The translations under genes and the position numbers were made by a program. From CBDFLT01 sp965249225 (GTDB taxonomy: Bacteria > Chloroflexota > Dehalococcoidia > Lucifugimonadales > G963668185), in contig CBDFLT010000007.1 in NCBI GenBank assembly GCA_965249225.1, positions 124,001-188,000 of the forward strand: a stretch of DNA of 64,000 nt. The letters are read 5' to 3'. Positions within the stretch are counted from its first letter, which is position 1; the number at the start of each line of letters is the position of its first letter. This document shows positions 18,168 to 27,224 of this stretch, in pieces. Below the pieces are notes generated by a model that did no database searches, was not told where the DNA came from, and was given only the letters and a program-made list of their open reading frames with translations.

Positions 18168-18839
18168 CTATTCACGCCGCTCGGCATCCTGCCGCATGCG
18201 GTAGAGGGATATCTCCGTATCCACGATCTCCTTTGGTAGTGGGTTCACCTTGCCCAGGAGAGACGAGTACACGAAGATCTGGGCCACGCGTTCCGTGAGC
18301 GCACAGACCTCCAGCGCCTCGTTCAAATCGCCGCCAACCCCCACAACGCCATGGTTCCTGATCAGCGCCGCCTTGCGTTCCCCCAGGGCGCGGCACACGT
18401 TGTTCGCCACCTCCTCCGTGCCGGGAAACGCGTACTCGGATACGAGCACCGGGCCGCCTATGCGCACCACCATCTCGTCGATTATAGGCGGTATATCCAG
18501 CCCGGCTACGGCCGCCACGCTGGCGAACACCGAGTGGGTATGGATTACCGCCTTGACGTCCGGGCGGGCCTTGTATATGCCTGTGTGCAGCAATGCCTCT
18601 GAGGACGGCACCAGGTCTCCCTCCACGGGCTCGACCTGAAAGTCCGCTACAACGATGTCATCCTCCCGAAGGCCGGAGTATCGTTTCCCCGAAGGCGTCA
18701 CCGCCATGAGCTCTCTCTCGTCCGTTGGTTCCAGGCGAACACTGATGTTGCCGCTGGTCCCGGTCACGAGCCCCTGCGCGGTCATCTCCTGTGCGGCCCG
18801 CACCACGTCGCGCTTGGCGGCCTGCCAGCGGCCGGTCAT
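18168..18839 (-). CDS. class II aldolase/adducin family protein (fuculose-phosphate aldolase type)
   Basis: The protein is about 223 aa. It has the zinc site HTH (AVIHTHSVFASV) plus a third His in IRNHGVVGVG, the catalytic Glu in SSEALLHTGIY, and phosphate-binding segments GTSGNISVR and TPSGKRY. These enzymes cleave phosphorylated sugars to dihydroxyacetone phosphate and an aldehyde. I chose the ATG at 18839 because GGGGAG lies 9 bases upstream. It follows an FGGY sugar kinase gene, which could supply the phosphorylated substrate. Confidence 0.88.
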   Translation of the reverse strand: MTGRWQAAKRDVVRAAQEMTAQGLVTGTSGNISVRLEPTDERELMAVTPSGKRYSGLREDDIVVADFQVEPVEGDLVPSSEALLHTGIYKARPDVKAVIHTHSVFASVAAVAGLDIPPIIDEMVVRIGGPVLVSEYAFPGTEEVANNVCRALGERKAALIRNHGVVGVGGDLNEALEVCALTERVAQIFVYSSLLGKVNPLPKEIVDTEISLYRMRQDAERRE

Positions 18840-18894
18840 GACTGGGCGCTCCCCTCTGTGCCGTCGTCCCATAGGGCTGTATGCATGGTGGTCC

Positions 18895-20400
18895 TCATGT
18901 CTCGAACTGGCCGAGCTGCTCGGAAAGCCTACACCAGCGGTTGTAGTGCTCTGAGTACTCAGCTGCCCTCAACGGATCGGGCTTGAAACATTTGAGCCGG
19001 GCACTAGCGATCGCGGCGCTCTCGTCCAGCGACTCGAACTCGCCCAGCGCCGTAGCCGTACAAAGGTATGCGCCTAGGGCGCTAACGTGCGGGGTATCGG
19101 ACACCATGATCTCCCGTTCCAGGACATCGACCAAAATTCTCACAAAGGTTTGTGTCCTGGTCATGCCGCCGCCCAGGTGTACACTTGTCGCCTGAATGCC
19201 GGCCAGCTCCTCGATCTGCTTGAGATTGGCTCTCACGGCGAATGCGATGGCTTCCAGAGAGGCCCTGGCCAGGTGGCCGCGTCCGGCGTCGCTATAGGTG
19301 AGTGGAACGGGGAACAAAAGCCCACCCGTCCGGAGACCGAGCTTGCTCATGTCCATCTGCGCCGGCCCTAAGAAAGCCGAAGCCCCTTCGGACCCTGGAG
19401 TAACAGCACTTGCCGCGGCGTCCATGGCGTCAAGGACACCTTCTCCTCCACCGTAGAGCGCCTGCGCCAGCCACCGGTACGAGTTTCCGGCGTCCCCGGC
19501 GCTGCTTTCCAGGACCCACTTGTCTGTGGTAAGAAAGCATCCGGCCCAGGTTTTCCCTTCTGGGGACAGGATAGGAGAGTCTGTGACCATCTGAAGGGGG
19601 GTGCTCCACCCGGCGACTACGCCGACCTGGCCTGTCTGTGCTACGCCCATGCCCAGTAGCCCGCACTGCGTATCGGCGCCGCAGGTTACCACCGGTGTGT
19701 CTTGTCGTAGCCCGGAGTCCGCGGCCGCGGACTCCGAAACCCGGCCGGCGATGGCCGTGGCCTCCACGAGGGGCACATCACCGTTTACCGCCAGCCCCAT
19801 GTCGTCCAGCAATTCCGTGGCCCAGCGGCGACGATGGATATCGAGCAGCCCAGCCTCTGCGGCGAGGGTGGACTCGCTGGCCACCTCGCCCGTGAGACGC
19901 CATGCCATCCAGTCCGCCAGCGACAGCACGGTGGCTATTCTACCATAGGCCTCAGGCCGGTGGGTTTGGAACCAGCGTAGCTTGGCCGGTGTGAAGAGGA
20001 AGGAGGGTCTGTGACCGGTGGCCTTGTAGACCTTGTCCCCAAACTCCTCGTCGATGGCCGCCCCCTCAAACACTGCTCGGATGTCGAGGTTGGGGCCGAC
20101 GTACAACTCCCGCCCCGACCGGTCGAGGAAGGCGACTCCCTGACGCTGGCTTGTGACTCCTATGGCTACGACTTCGTCTGCAGACGCCTTGGCCTCGCTC
20201 AGCGCTGCACGGACGAGACCGCAGAGGTCGGCCCAGAGGGCCTGAGGGTCGAACTCGCGGGATAGGGAAGAGGCGTCTTCGATCGCGGAGTAGCGCCACT
20301 CCCCCAAGCTTGCCCCTGCGATATCGCCCTTCCCGTCGAAGACGAAGCACCGTGGGCTGCTGGTGCCGGCGTCGAGGACCAGGGTATACCCGCTACCCAT
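18895..20400 (-). CDS. FGGY-family carbohydrate kinase, LsrK/xylulokinase-like
   Basis: The protein is 501 aa. The N-terminal phosphate-binding loop is LVLDAGTSSPRCFVFD. The FGGY core includes VAIGVTSQRQGVAFLDRSGREL, VLSLADWMAWRLTGEVASE, and the C-terminal ATP site HLGGGMTRTQTFVRILVDVL. The pattern near residues 85-180 (DWMAWRLTGE, EAGLLDI, ATGHRPS) recalls autoinducer-2 kinase LsrK as well as xylulokinase, but the substrate is unproven. The gene overlaps the dehydrogenase gene by 8 bases. Confidence 0.85.
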   Translation of the reverse strand: MGSGYTLVLDAGTSSPRCFVFDGKGDIAGASLGEWRYSAIEDASSLSREFDPQALWADLCGLVRAALSEAKASADEVVAIGVTSQRQGVAFLDRSGRELYVGPNLDIRAVFEGAAIDEEFGDKVYKATGHRPSFLFTPAKLRWFQTHRPEAYGRIATVLSLADWMAWRLTGEVASESTLAAEAGLLDIHRRRWATELLDDMGLAVNGDVPLVEATAIAGRVSESAAADSGLRQDTPVVTCGADTQCGLLGMGVAQTGQVGVVAGWSTPLQMVTDSPILSPEGKTWAGCFLTTDKWVLESSAGDAGNSYRWLAQALYGGGEGVLDAMDAAASAVTPGSEGASAFLGPAQMDMSKLGLRTGGLLFPVPLTYSDAGRGHLARASLEAIAFAVRANLKQIEELAGIQATSVHLGGGMTRTQTFVRILVDVLEREIMVSDTPHVSALGAYLCTATALGEFESLDESAAIASARLKCFKPDPLRAAEYSEHYNRWCRLSEQLGQFET

Positions 20401-21382
20401 GGCGCTTCCATGCTTCGGGGTTGACCAGGTTTTCGGGGCGCTGGCCCGCGAGGAACCGCTGGATGTCGGCGGCCATCATTTGTGAGTGGCGCTCGATCGT
20501 CTCGGCGGTGGCGCCGCCCAGGTGAGGCGTCAGCACCACGTTGTCAAGCGACAGAAGTGGGTTGCCGGGCGAGATGGGGTGGGAGTCGAACACGTCCAGG
20601 GCCGCCCCGGCGATTCGTTTCTGATGCAGCGCCTCGACGAGGGCGTCCTGGTCGACAAGCGCTGCGTCGGACGTGTTTACCAGGCAGGCCGTGTGCTTGA
20701 GGAGCGCCAGACGGCGTGCGTCCAGGATACCTTCCGTGTCCTCGCTCAGCGGGGCGTGTATGGTCACGAAGTCGGACCTCGATAGAAGCTCGTCCAGACC
20801 CGTCATCTCCACGTCCTCCGGAGCGTCGGCAACGAACGGATCGTAGGCGATCGTAGTCATGCCGATGGTGCTGGCGAGGGTGGCGGTCTTTCGCCCAATG
20901 GCGCCTAGGCCGATGATGCCCAGTGTCCGCCCAGCCAGTTCGACGCCGCGCATAGAGATGTAGGGCTCAGCAGGATTGATCCAGCGTTCCCCTATCACAT
21001 ATCGATGCGCCTCTGGAATTCGCCTTGCCAGCGACAGCATGAGCCCCAATACGTGCTCGGCCACGGCCTGGGCATTTCTGCCCGGAGTGTTCACCACCAG
21101 GACGCCATGCCGGGTTGCGTTCTCCACGTCGACGTGGCTGGTTGTGCTGCGGCAGACGCCTACGAACCGGAGTTGGTCCGCCCGGTCGAATACCTCTTGA
21201 AAGACGAAGTCGGACTCGATGACCAGAATTGAGATGGACTCATCCCGAAGCCGTGTGCCCAACTCTTCGGGGTCCCAAAGGCGCCCGGTTTCCAGCCAGC
21301 TCTCGTAAGTGACCGCCATGGACTTGCGCAGTTCCGCAAGCTGGCGATCAGAAAATGGGGCCAGGATAAGAGAGAGCGCCAT
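20393..21382 (-). CDS. D-2-hydroxyacid dehydrogenase-like protein with altered catalytic motif
   Basis: The protein is 329 aa. The NAD-binding motif GIIGLGAIGRKTA and the helix/strand pattern of the PGDH family are clear, and the catalytic His is present in LTPHLGGAT. The segment that normally reads N-T-A-R-G and carries the substrate-binding Arg is NTSDAALVD here, so the Arg is replaced. The start is fixed by the TGATG junction with the upstream hydroxysqualene dehydroxylase gene at 21382; a frame extending to 21760 is antisense-like noise inside that gene. Confidence 0.85.
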   Translation of the reverse strand: MALSLILAPFSDRQLAELRKSMAVTYESWLETGRLWDPEELGTRLRDESISILVIESDFVFQEVFDRADQLRFVGVCRSTTSHVDVENATRHGVLVVNTPGRNAQAVAEHVLGLMLSLARRIPEAHRYVIGERWINPAEPYISMRGVELAGRTLGIIGLGAIGRKTATLASTIGMTTIAYDPFVADAPEDVEMTGLDELLSRSDFVTIHAPLSEDTEGILDARRLALLKHTACLVNTSDAALVDQDALVEALHQKRIAGAALDVFDSHPISPGNPLLSLDNVVLTPHLGGATAETIERHSQMMAADIQRFLAGQRPENLVNPEAWKRHG

Positions 21383-22761
21383 CAGCTTGTGGATGCGGAG
21401 GCCACCTCGTCGGCAGCCAGCACCCCGCTTCTGACCGCTCCCTCCATCGTAGATGGCCAGCCGGTGTCGGTCCACTCTCCGGCCAGAAACAGGTTCTGTA
21501 TCGGGGTCTTCTGCGGCAATCGATGCCTTGCGGCGCCGGGCACCGAGCGGAAGGTGGCCTTGGGCTGTTTGACGACCAGGAACCGCTCGATTTTCGCCTC
21601 TCGGGCCTTTGGGAACAGGGCCTCCATTTCCCTCGCGAACATCTCCCTCAACTCGTCTTTGGGCTTGTCCACGAACTGCCACGCCCCGCTCAGCGAGATG
21701 CAGCAGTATTGGCCTGGGTAGCCAGTGAGTTGCTGGATGGCGCTCTTGTTGAACACCCACTGCACCGGGCTATCCAGAAACCCCACGAAGTCCTGGTCCA
21801 TTACCGGCCTATCGTACCACAGGTGTACGCCCACGATGGGTGAGGAGGTTAGCCCTCTCGCCCCGGCGAAGAACGGCTCATCTGCGACTTCAGCAGGGAG
21901 GACCTGTAGCAGGACGTCGTAGGGCAGGGCGCTGACGTAGACATCCGCCTGCAGCACGTGACCATCCGAGAGCTCTACGCCCGTGACCTCGCCGTCCCGG
22001 ACCTGGACCGACCGCACCGCCTTACCCAGAACGAACTTGCTTCCGCCCTTCTCCAGCATGGACTTGGCCGGGTCTCCGGCCAATGACGTGAGTCCCACCT
22101 TCGAGAAGCCCATGGCCGCGTTGGACGGCTTTTTCAGCAGCACCTCCTGGAATACCATCAGCGCCATGTCGGCGCTCACGTCTCGTACGTCATCGTTAAG
22201 GGTGGGGAGGATTATCAGGTTCCACAGGTTGTCTATGGCTCGCTCGGTCTGGTGATGTCGCTTGAGCCACTGGTACGCCGTCTGTCCGTCGAGCTCCTGG
22301 GCGTGTTTGCGCCTGGAGGTCAGCTTCATGCTGAGAAGGCCGTAGATGGCCAGGAGCTTGTCTATAAGGCCGAGGTGTGGATATCGGATAAACGACGGCA
22401 GCAGGTGCAGCGGTCCGAGAAGGGGAGTGCTGCTGAGAACGCCCGTCTTCCCGTTCCGGACGATTTCGGCGTGCAGCCTGTCCTGAAGGTACGCCTTGTC
22501 CTGGGCCCCCGCCCATTTGAGGAAGTCGATGTAGTAGGTGAAGCAACCCGTGAACACGTGCTGTCCGTTGTCGACCTCCCGCTGGACTTCACTGTCCATG
22601 AAGGAAAATGCGCGGCCGCCGAGGAAGGGGCGCATCTCCACCAGCGTGACGTGGTAACCGTGCTCAAGCAGGCGATGGGCCGCCGACAGTCCTGAAAGTC
22701 CGCCTCCTAGGACGGCTACGGTCCCAGTAGGGGGACCGCTCGGATCATGCTCTGCGTCCAT
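21382..22761 (-). CDS. hpnE: hydroxysqualene dehydroxylase HpnE
   Basis: The protein is 459 aa, a FAD-dependent enzyme of the phytoene desaturase superfamily that reduces hydroxysqualene to squalene. It has the dinucleotide motif VAVLGGGLSGLSAAHRL at residues 15-31, then VEMRPFLGGRAFSF and the HpnE-typical DNGQHVFTGC. The C-terminal FAD segment is LFLAGEWTDTGWPSTMEGA. It overlaps hpnD by 46 bases and follows hpnC and hpnD, completing the three-enzyme route from farnesyl diphosphate to squalene. Confidence 0.93.
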   Translation of the reverse strand: MDAEHDPSGPPTGTVAVLGGGLSGLSAAHRLLEHGYHVTLVEMRPFLGGRAFSFMDSEVQREVDNGQHVFTGCFTYYIDFLKWAGAQDKAYLQDRLHAEIVRNGKTGVLSSTPLLGPLHLLPSFIRYPHLGLIDKLLAIYGLLSMKLTSRRKHAQELDGQTAYQWLKRHHQTERAIDNLWNLIILPTLNDDVRDVSADMALMVFQEVLLKKPSNAAMGFSKVGLTSLAGDPAKSMLEKGGSKFVLGKAVRSVQVRDGEVTGVELSDGHVLQADVYVSALPYDVLLQVLPAEVADEPFFAGARGLTSSPIVGVHLWYDRPVMDQDFVGFLDSPVQWVFNKSAIQQLTGYPGQYCCISLSGAWQFVDKPKDELREMFAREMEALFPKAREAKIERFLVVKQPKATFRSVPGAARHRLPQKTPIQNLFLAGEWTDTGWPSTMEGAVRSGVLAADEVASASTS

Positions 22762-23624
22762 AACCTAGCCGTAAGAAGTAGCTTTGCTCTCTTGCTCAAG
22801 CCGATGCGCCGCTGGAACACGTCGAACCCCGAGGCCTCTATGCGATCCAACAAGGCGCTGTACACCCCGTGGAGCACGGCGGGGCAGGCCCGTGATCGGG
22901 GCGAAAGAAGGGGCAGAAGACGCCGCCCACTGGCGAAGTATCTTCGTGCCCGGTCCACCTGAAACCTCATGAGACGCAGGAAGTTGTCGTTTACCACACC
23001 GTTGAGCAGATCGGCTTCCGAGTAGCCGAATGAGGCCATCTCGTCCAGCGGCAGGTAGATTCTGCCTCGCTCCGCGTCCTCTTTGACGTCGCGCAGGATA
23101 TTGGTCAGCTGCATGGCCAGGCCCAAGTCGACTGCGTACTCCCTGGCCTTTGGGTCTTCGTACTCGAACACTTCGATGCAGATGAGGCCCACCACGGAGG
23201 CCACCTTGTAGCAGTAACCCCTCAGCTCGTCGAAGTTCTGGAACCGGGTCTGAAGGAGGTCCATCTCCACTCCTTCGATCACCTCTTCGAAATAGTGAGT
23301 GGGGATGTGGAAGGTGCGGACGGTGTCCTGGAGAGCTAAAAACACGGGGTCTTTGGCCTTGCCGCCGTTCACCATCTCCTTCAGCTGCCGGCGGGTCTGA
23401 GCGAAGAGAGCCCTCTTTTCCTCAAGGGAGTTGTTCTCGTCGGAGATGTCGTCGCAGAGCCGGCAGAAGGCATAGGTGGCGTAGATGGCGCGGCGCTTTC
23501 GAGAGGGCAGTGTACGGAAGGCGTAGTAGAAGTTCTTCGCGTACTCTTTGGCTACCCGCTGACAGTGATCGTAGGCCGGCTGCAGTTCGCTTCCCATGGA
23601 GAGCCCGGCAGAATGGCGGTTCAC
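22716..23624 (-). CDS. hpnD: presqualene diphosphate synthase HpnD
   Basis: The protein is 302 aa, head-to-head trans-isoprenyl synthase family. The two Asp-rich motifs are CRLCDDISDE near residue 55 and QLTNILRDVKEDAERGRIYLP near 170. It condenses two farnesyl diphosphates to presqualene diphosphate. The start is GTG at 23624, 11 bases after the hpnC stop; an ATG at 23597 is an alternative, and neither has a good Shine-Dalgarno. HpnD is told from HpnC by FYYAFRTLP and the EVIEGVEMDL segment. Confidence 0.93.
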   Translation of the reverse strand: MNRHSAGLSMGSELQPAYDHCQRVAKEYAKNFYYAFRTLPSRKRRAIYATYAFCRLCDDISDENNSLEEKRALFAQTRRQLKEMVNGGKAKDPVFLALQDTVRTFHIPTHYFEEVIEGVEMDLLQTRFQNFDELRGYCYKVASVVGLICIEVFEYEDPKAREYAVDLGLAMQLTNILRDVKEDAERGRIYLPLDEMASFGYSEADLLNGVVNDNFLRLMRFQVDRARRYFASGRRLLPLLSPRSRACPAVLHGVYSALLDRIEASGFDVFQRRIGLSKRAKLLLTARLWTQSMIRAVPLLGP

Positions 23625-23635
23625 TGTGTTGGTGG

Positions 23636-24529
23636 TCAGACTCTGCCCAGGAGCTTCAGCTTCAGCGCCGTAAGCAGCATGAGGCGGATTCTGAACGCCC
23701 TGGACAGGGTTGGCCGCTTGCTCAACACATCGTACCTCTGGCGTTCGATGGCGTCCAAGACCTTCATCCCCCCCCGGCTGAATAGGGCTACGTCCAGCTT
23801 CAAGCGTCCCTCCAGAGTACCCACCAGCTCAAGCCCTCGATGGAAGAGGTCGCGGGTCCTGTCCACTTCGAAGGCCATCATCCGGCGGAAGGCGTCATCC
23901 GCGACGCCTCGACTCAGTTCGTCCTCAGAGTAGCCGAATCGCTCCATGTCCTCCTGGGGAATGTAAATCCGGCCCATCGCATAGTCCCTTGCCACGTCCT
24001 GCCAGAAGTTGGCTAGCTGAAGGGCCGTGCAGGTATAGTCGGAGAGGTGCTGACGCTCAGTGTCCCGGTACCCGAACACGTACAGGACCAGGTGTCCTAC
24101 AGGGTTCGCCGAGTGCTGGCAGTACCAGCCTAGGTCTTCGTAGGTTGGGAAACGCTTTACCCGCTGGTCCATGCGGTTGGCCTCGATCAACTTCAGGAAA
24201 GGCTCCCTAGGTATATCGTGGGCCTGGATGGTCTGCTGGAGGGCGATCATATATGGGTGATGGGGCGTCCCCTCGTAGCAGCGGAGGAGGTCCTGCTCCC
24301 ACAGGTCAAGCGCGTGTAACTTGTCGCCTCTGTGCTCGTCGCCGAGGTCGTCCACGCCCCTGCAAAAGGCGTAAATGGCGTACATGTGATCGCGGGCCAA
24401 GCGGGGGAGAAACCAGGAGACGACCGTGAAATTCTCGTAGTGGGTTCCGGCCAGGTCCTGGCACCGGGCGTAGGCCTCTTTTACCGTTGCAGCGGGTCCA
24501 GAGGCGGCTCCGGCCAGGAGGGACTCCAT
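23636..24529 (-). CDS. hpnC: hydroxysqualene synthase HpnC
   Basis: The protein is 297 aa, same fold as HpnD. Motifs are CRGVDDLGDEHRGD near residue 62 and QLANFWQDVARDYAMGRIYIP near 180. The HYENFTVVSWFLPR start and the NPVGHLVLYVFGY segment are typical of HpnC. It converts presqualene diphosphate to hydroxysqualene in the HpnC-HpnD-HpnE route. The stop of the upstream YjbQ gene lies only 7 bases before the start. Confidence 0.93.
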   Translation of the reverse strand: MESLLAGAASGPAATVKEAYARCQDLAGTHYENFTVVSWFLPRLARDHMYAIYAFCRGVDDLGDEHRGDKLHALDLWEQDLLRCYEGTPHHPYMIALQQTIQAHDIPREPFLKLIEANRMDQRVKRFPTYEDLGWYCQHSANPVGHLVLYVFGYRDTERQHLSDYTCTALQLANFWQDVARDYAMGRIYIPQEDMERFGYSEDELSRGVADDAFRRMMAFEVDRTRDLFHRGLELVGTLEGRLKLDVALFSRGGMKVLDAIERQRYDVLSKRPTLSRAFRIRLMLLTALKLKLLGRV

Positions 24530-24536
24530 GGGAGAG

Positions 24537-25016
24537 TCACACCCCTAATATCTGCACTAGAATCTCACGCTCGACGCCATTGCCCGCCTTCTGGAAGTCC
24601 AACTCTACCATAAAGATCCGCTGCCACGTGCCCAGCGCAAGGGCGCCGTCGATGATGGGGATGTACTCGCTGCTGCCCAAGGTGAGATGCTGGCAGTGAG
24701 AGTGTCCGTTAGGGCACTCGTCTTCGTGCATGTGGACAGTTCGTACGGAGAAGTCGTTGTGCCGGTATTGGGCGGACCGTGGCGAGACACGCTCAAGGAA
24801 GTTGGCCATATCCTCCAGAAGAAGAGGCTCATTCTCCTGGATGGTGATGGCCGCAGTGGTGTGTCTTGAGAAAGCCACAGCTAGGCCGTTGCGAATCCGG
24901 GAGTCCTGCACGCACTCAGTGATGCGATCGGTGATGTCGACGAATTCCGGGGCCGCCGCGGCTGCCACGTGCAGCGTAAATAGGCTGGTGTTAACGGAAG
25001 CCTCGCTTACTCGCAT
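24537..25016 (-). CDS. YjbQ/UPF0047 family protein
   Basis: The protein is 159 aa. The family's metal-site residues are present: FSRHTTAAITIQENE, HMHEDECPNGHSHCQHLTLGSS (conserved His cluster) and WQRIFMVELD. Some members have weak thiamine-phosphate synthase activity, but the physiological role is unsettled. It sits inside the hopanoid gene run between the cyclase and hpnC. A GAGAGG lies 7 bases before the start at 25016. A hairpin TCTGGC...GCCAGA (25044-25062) is in the 109-base gap upstream. Confidence 0.88.
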   Translation of the reverse strand: MRVSEASVNTSLFTLHVAAAAAPEFVDITDRITECVQDSRIRNGLAVAFSRHTTAAITIQENEPLLLEDMANFLERVSPRSAQYRHNDFSVRTVHMHEDECPNGHSHCQHLTLGSSEYIPIIDGALALGTWQRIFMVELDFQKAGNGVEREILVQILGV

Positions 25017-25125
25017 TAAACGACCTCTCTATTCACTGGTGTATCTGGCGAAATGAGCCAGACGCACCCAAGGTGGAACATTAACATACCGACGAGAATT
25101 AATTCAATCGTCTTCGCTTGCTGTT

Positions 25126-27186
25126 TCATTCGGACATAGCCTGTTTTTGCTTGGCTGTCGACCTCTGGCGCTGGTTCCCCACAGCCTCGCCATTCAGAGA
25201 CGTTCTGTACCTTCCCAGAGCCGTCAGGGGCCAGTAGTTCCTGTACATGTGGTAATTAATCATGAAACCCGCGCGTAACTCGGCTCCCTGGAACTCGGGT
25301 TCATCGGGGGAATAGAACTTGTCGGGCCGCTGTCCAATGCCGTACCCCGGAAATCCCGTTCCAGTAAAATACGGCTCATCCCATGAGCCGTCCTCCTGCT
25401 GTGTTCGTATCAGGTACCCGATGCCCTGACGTGTGGCGGGGTTGCTGCTCTCCCCCGCGGCAAGCATGGCCATCAAGGCCCAGGCTGTCTGCGATGCGGT
25501 ACTGGGGCCTCGACCCGCGTGGGCACGGTCCACGTATGAGATGCAGCTTTCTCCCCACCCGCCATCGGGGTTTTGGTGTTCCACCACCCAACTGACAGCC
25601 CGGCGGACGTACTCGGCGTTCATGTCCATGCCTACAGACTGGAGGGCAGGCAATACCGCACCGGTTCCGTAGATATAGTTGACGCCCCAACGCCCGAACC
25701 ACGGCCCGTCCTCTTCCTGCTCAGACAGGATGTACTCGAGCGCCCTCTTCGCGGCCGGATGGCTTGCCGGGTAGCCGAGCTGGGCCATCATCTCGAGGAT
25801 GTGGGCCGTGACGTCGACGCTAGGCGGGTCGATGGTCTCACCGAAGTCTGAGAACGGGATTTTCGCCAGGGGGATCTTGTCATTGTCCTTGTCGAAGGCG
25901 CCCCATCCTCCGTTGGCGCTTTGCATACCCAGAAGCCACTGGGTGCCCCGCTCGATGGACTCTTGCAGTTCGGTTGCGTTGGGCACTTCGGTCTTGTCGA
26001 GGGCCATAATGACCTCTGACGAGTCGTCCAGGTCAGGGTAGAGGTCATTTTCAAACTCGAAGGACCAGCCACCGGGCGGCAAGTCCTTGACCTTCACCTG
26101 CCAGTCACCGCCTTGTAGCACCTGCTCTTTGAGCAGCCACTGGGCCGCGTTAACCAAGGCAGGATGATCAGCTGGTAAGCCTGAGTCCGCCAGCCCGATC
26201 ATTGCGAGGCCCGTATCCCATACCGGCGACAGACACGCCTGCACTCGGAGGGTGTCTCGCTCCTCTATGGAGAAGGTCTCAAACCCGGCGAGCCCCTTCT
26301 GGATAACCGGGTGGTTCAAGGGATAGCCCAGGGTGTGGAAGGCCATCAATGAGTACACCCATGGCGGTTGTATACCCCCCCAGCTACCGTCGGCCTCTTG
26401 GTGCTCTAAGATCCACTGCTCCGCCCGATTGATGGCTAGGGACCGCGCCGGTTTCCATGGCAGCCTCTCTAGTTGCCTCAGCACAGCGTCGCCCGTATAG
26501 AAGAACGTCTCCCAGCCTACAAGCCGGCGGGGGCGTTCTATCGAGTAATCTACTTCTGAGCGCGGCACCGGATAGAGCTCATCGATATAGGCTGACTCAG
26601 GTATGGAACGAACGGGTTTTCGGTCCAGTATGATAAGCAGAGGCACAATGGTCGCCCTAGCCCAACTGGCGAAGTCGTAGATGGTAACGGGGAACCAGTT
26701 GGGAAGCAGCATGATCTCGGGTGGCATCACCGGGATGCCCTTCCAGTCCCACTGGTCGAACAGCGCCAGCCATATCCTGGTAAAAATACGGGTGTTGGGA
26801 ACGCCTCCCTTGGAGAGGATGAACTCTCTCGCCTTCTTCATGGACGGCTCATCGGCGGAGGTCCCGGCGAGTTTCAGGGCGAAGTAGCACTCTGTGGAGG
26901 TGCTAAGATCGCCCTCGGACCCGTAGAACTGTCCCCACGTTCCATCGTCCCTCTGACGGCTTCGTATGTGGTTCGCCAGCTTCCGCCACCGTTCCTCATC
27001 TCCGATGCCAAGGAAGTGGGTCAGCATGAGAAACTCGGCTTCCATAGTCGCGTTGGACTCCAGCTCTCCCCACCAGTAGCCCTCCGGATGTTGAACGCTC
27101 AGCAGGTAGCCTTGGGCGTGCTTGATTGTCGCGTCCAGCTCCGTCAGTTCCTCTTGGGTTATTTCCTTGTCTCTAATATCGAGCAT
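25126..27186 (-). CDS. shc: squalene-hopene cyclase
   Basis: The protein is 686 aa, full length. It cyclises squalene to hopene/hopanol at the membrane. The acid motif DXDD is seen in YPDLDDSSEV. At least six QW repeats are visible, such as QRDDGTWGQ, QEADGSWGG, QSANGGWGAF, QNPDGGWGES and QQEDGSWDE, together with the active-site segment GRWGVNYIYGTGAVLPAL. It is 38 bases downstream of hpnG and probably in the same transcript. The C-terminal basic tail (RQRSTAKQKQ) is slightly longer than usual. Confidence 0.96.
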   Translation of the reverse strand: MLDIRDKEITQEELTELDATIKHAQGYLLSVQHPEGYWWGELESNATMEAEFLMLTHFLGIGDEERWRKLANHIRSRQRDDGTWGQFYGSEGDLSTSTECYFALKLAGTSADEPSMKKAREFILSKGGVPNTRIFTRIWLALFDQWDWKGIPVMPPEIMLLPNWFPVTIYDFASWARATIVPLLIILDRKPVRSIPESAYIDELYPVPRSEVDYSIERPRRLVGWETFFYTGDAVLRQLERLPWKPARSLAINRAEQWILEHQEADGSWGGIQPPWVYSLMAFHTLGYPLNHPVIQKGLAGFETFSIEERDTLRVQACLSPVWDTGLAMIGLADSGLPADHPALVNAAQWLLKEQVLQGGDWQVKVKDLPPGGWSFEFENDLYPDLDDSSEVIMALDKTEVPNATELQESIERGTQWLLGMQSANGGWGAFDKDNDKIPLAKIPFSDFGETIDPPSVDVTAHILEMMAQLGYPASHPAAKRALEYILSEQEEDGPWFGRWGVNYIYGTGAVLPALQSVGMDMNAEYVRRAVSWVVEHQNPDGGWGESCISYVDRAHAGRGPSTASQTAWALMAMLAAGESSNPATRQGIGYLIRTQQEDGSWDEPYFTGTGFPGYGIGQRPDKFYSPDEPEFQGAELRAGFMINYHMYRNYWPLTALGRYRTSLNGEAVGNQRQRSTAKQKQAMSE

Positions 27187-27224
27187 AGTATCTGGGGATA
27201 GTACTCCGACGAGTTTGGCGGTCT

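Noticed and set aside
20393..21760. 455-codon version of the 2-hydroxyacid dehydrogenase
   Set aside because: The first 126 codons lie inside hpnE in another frame and are unlike the family; the TGATG junction at 21382 marks the real start.
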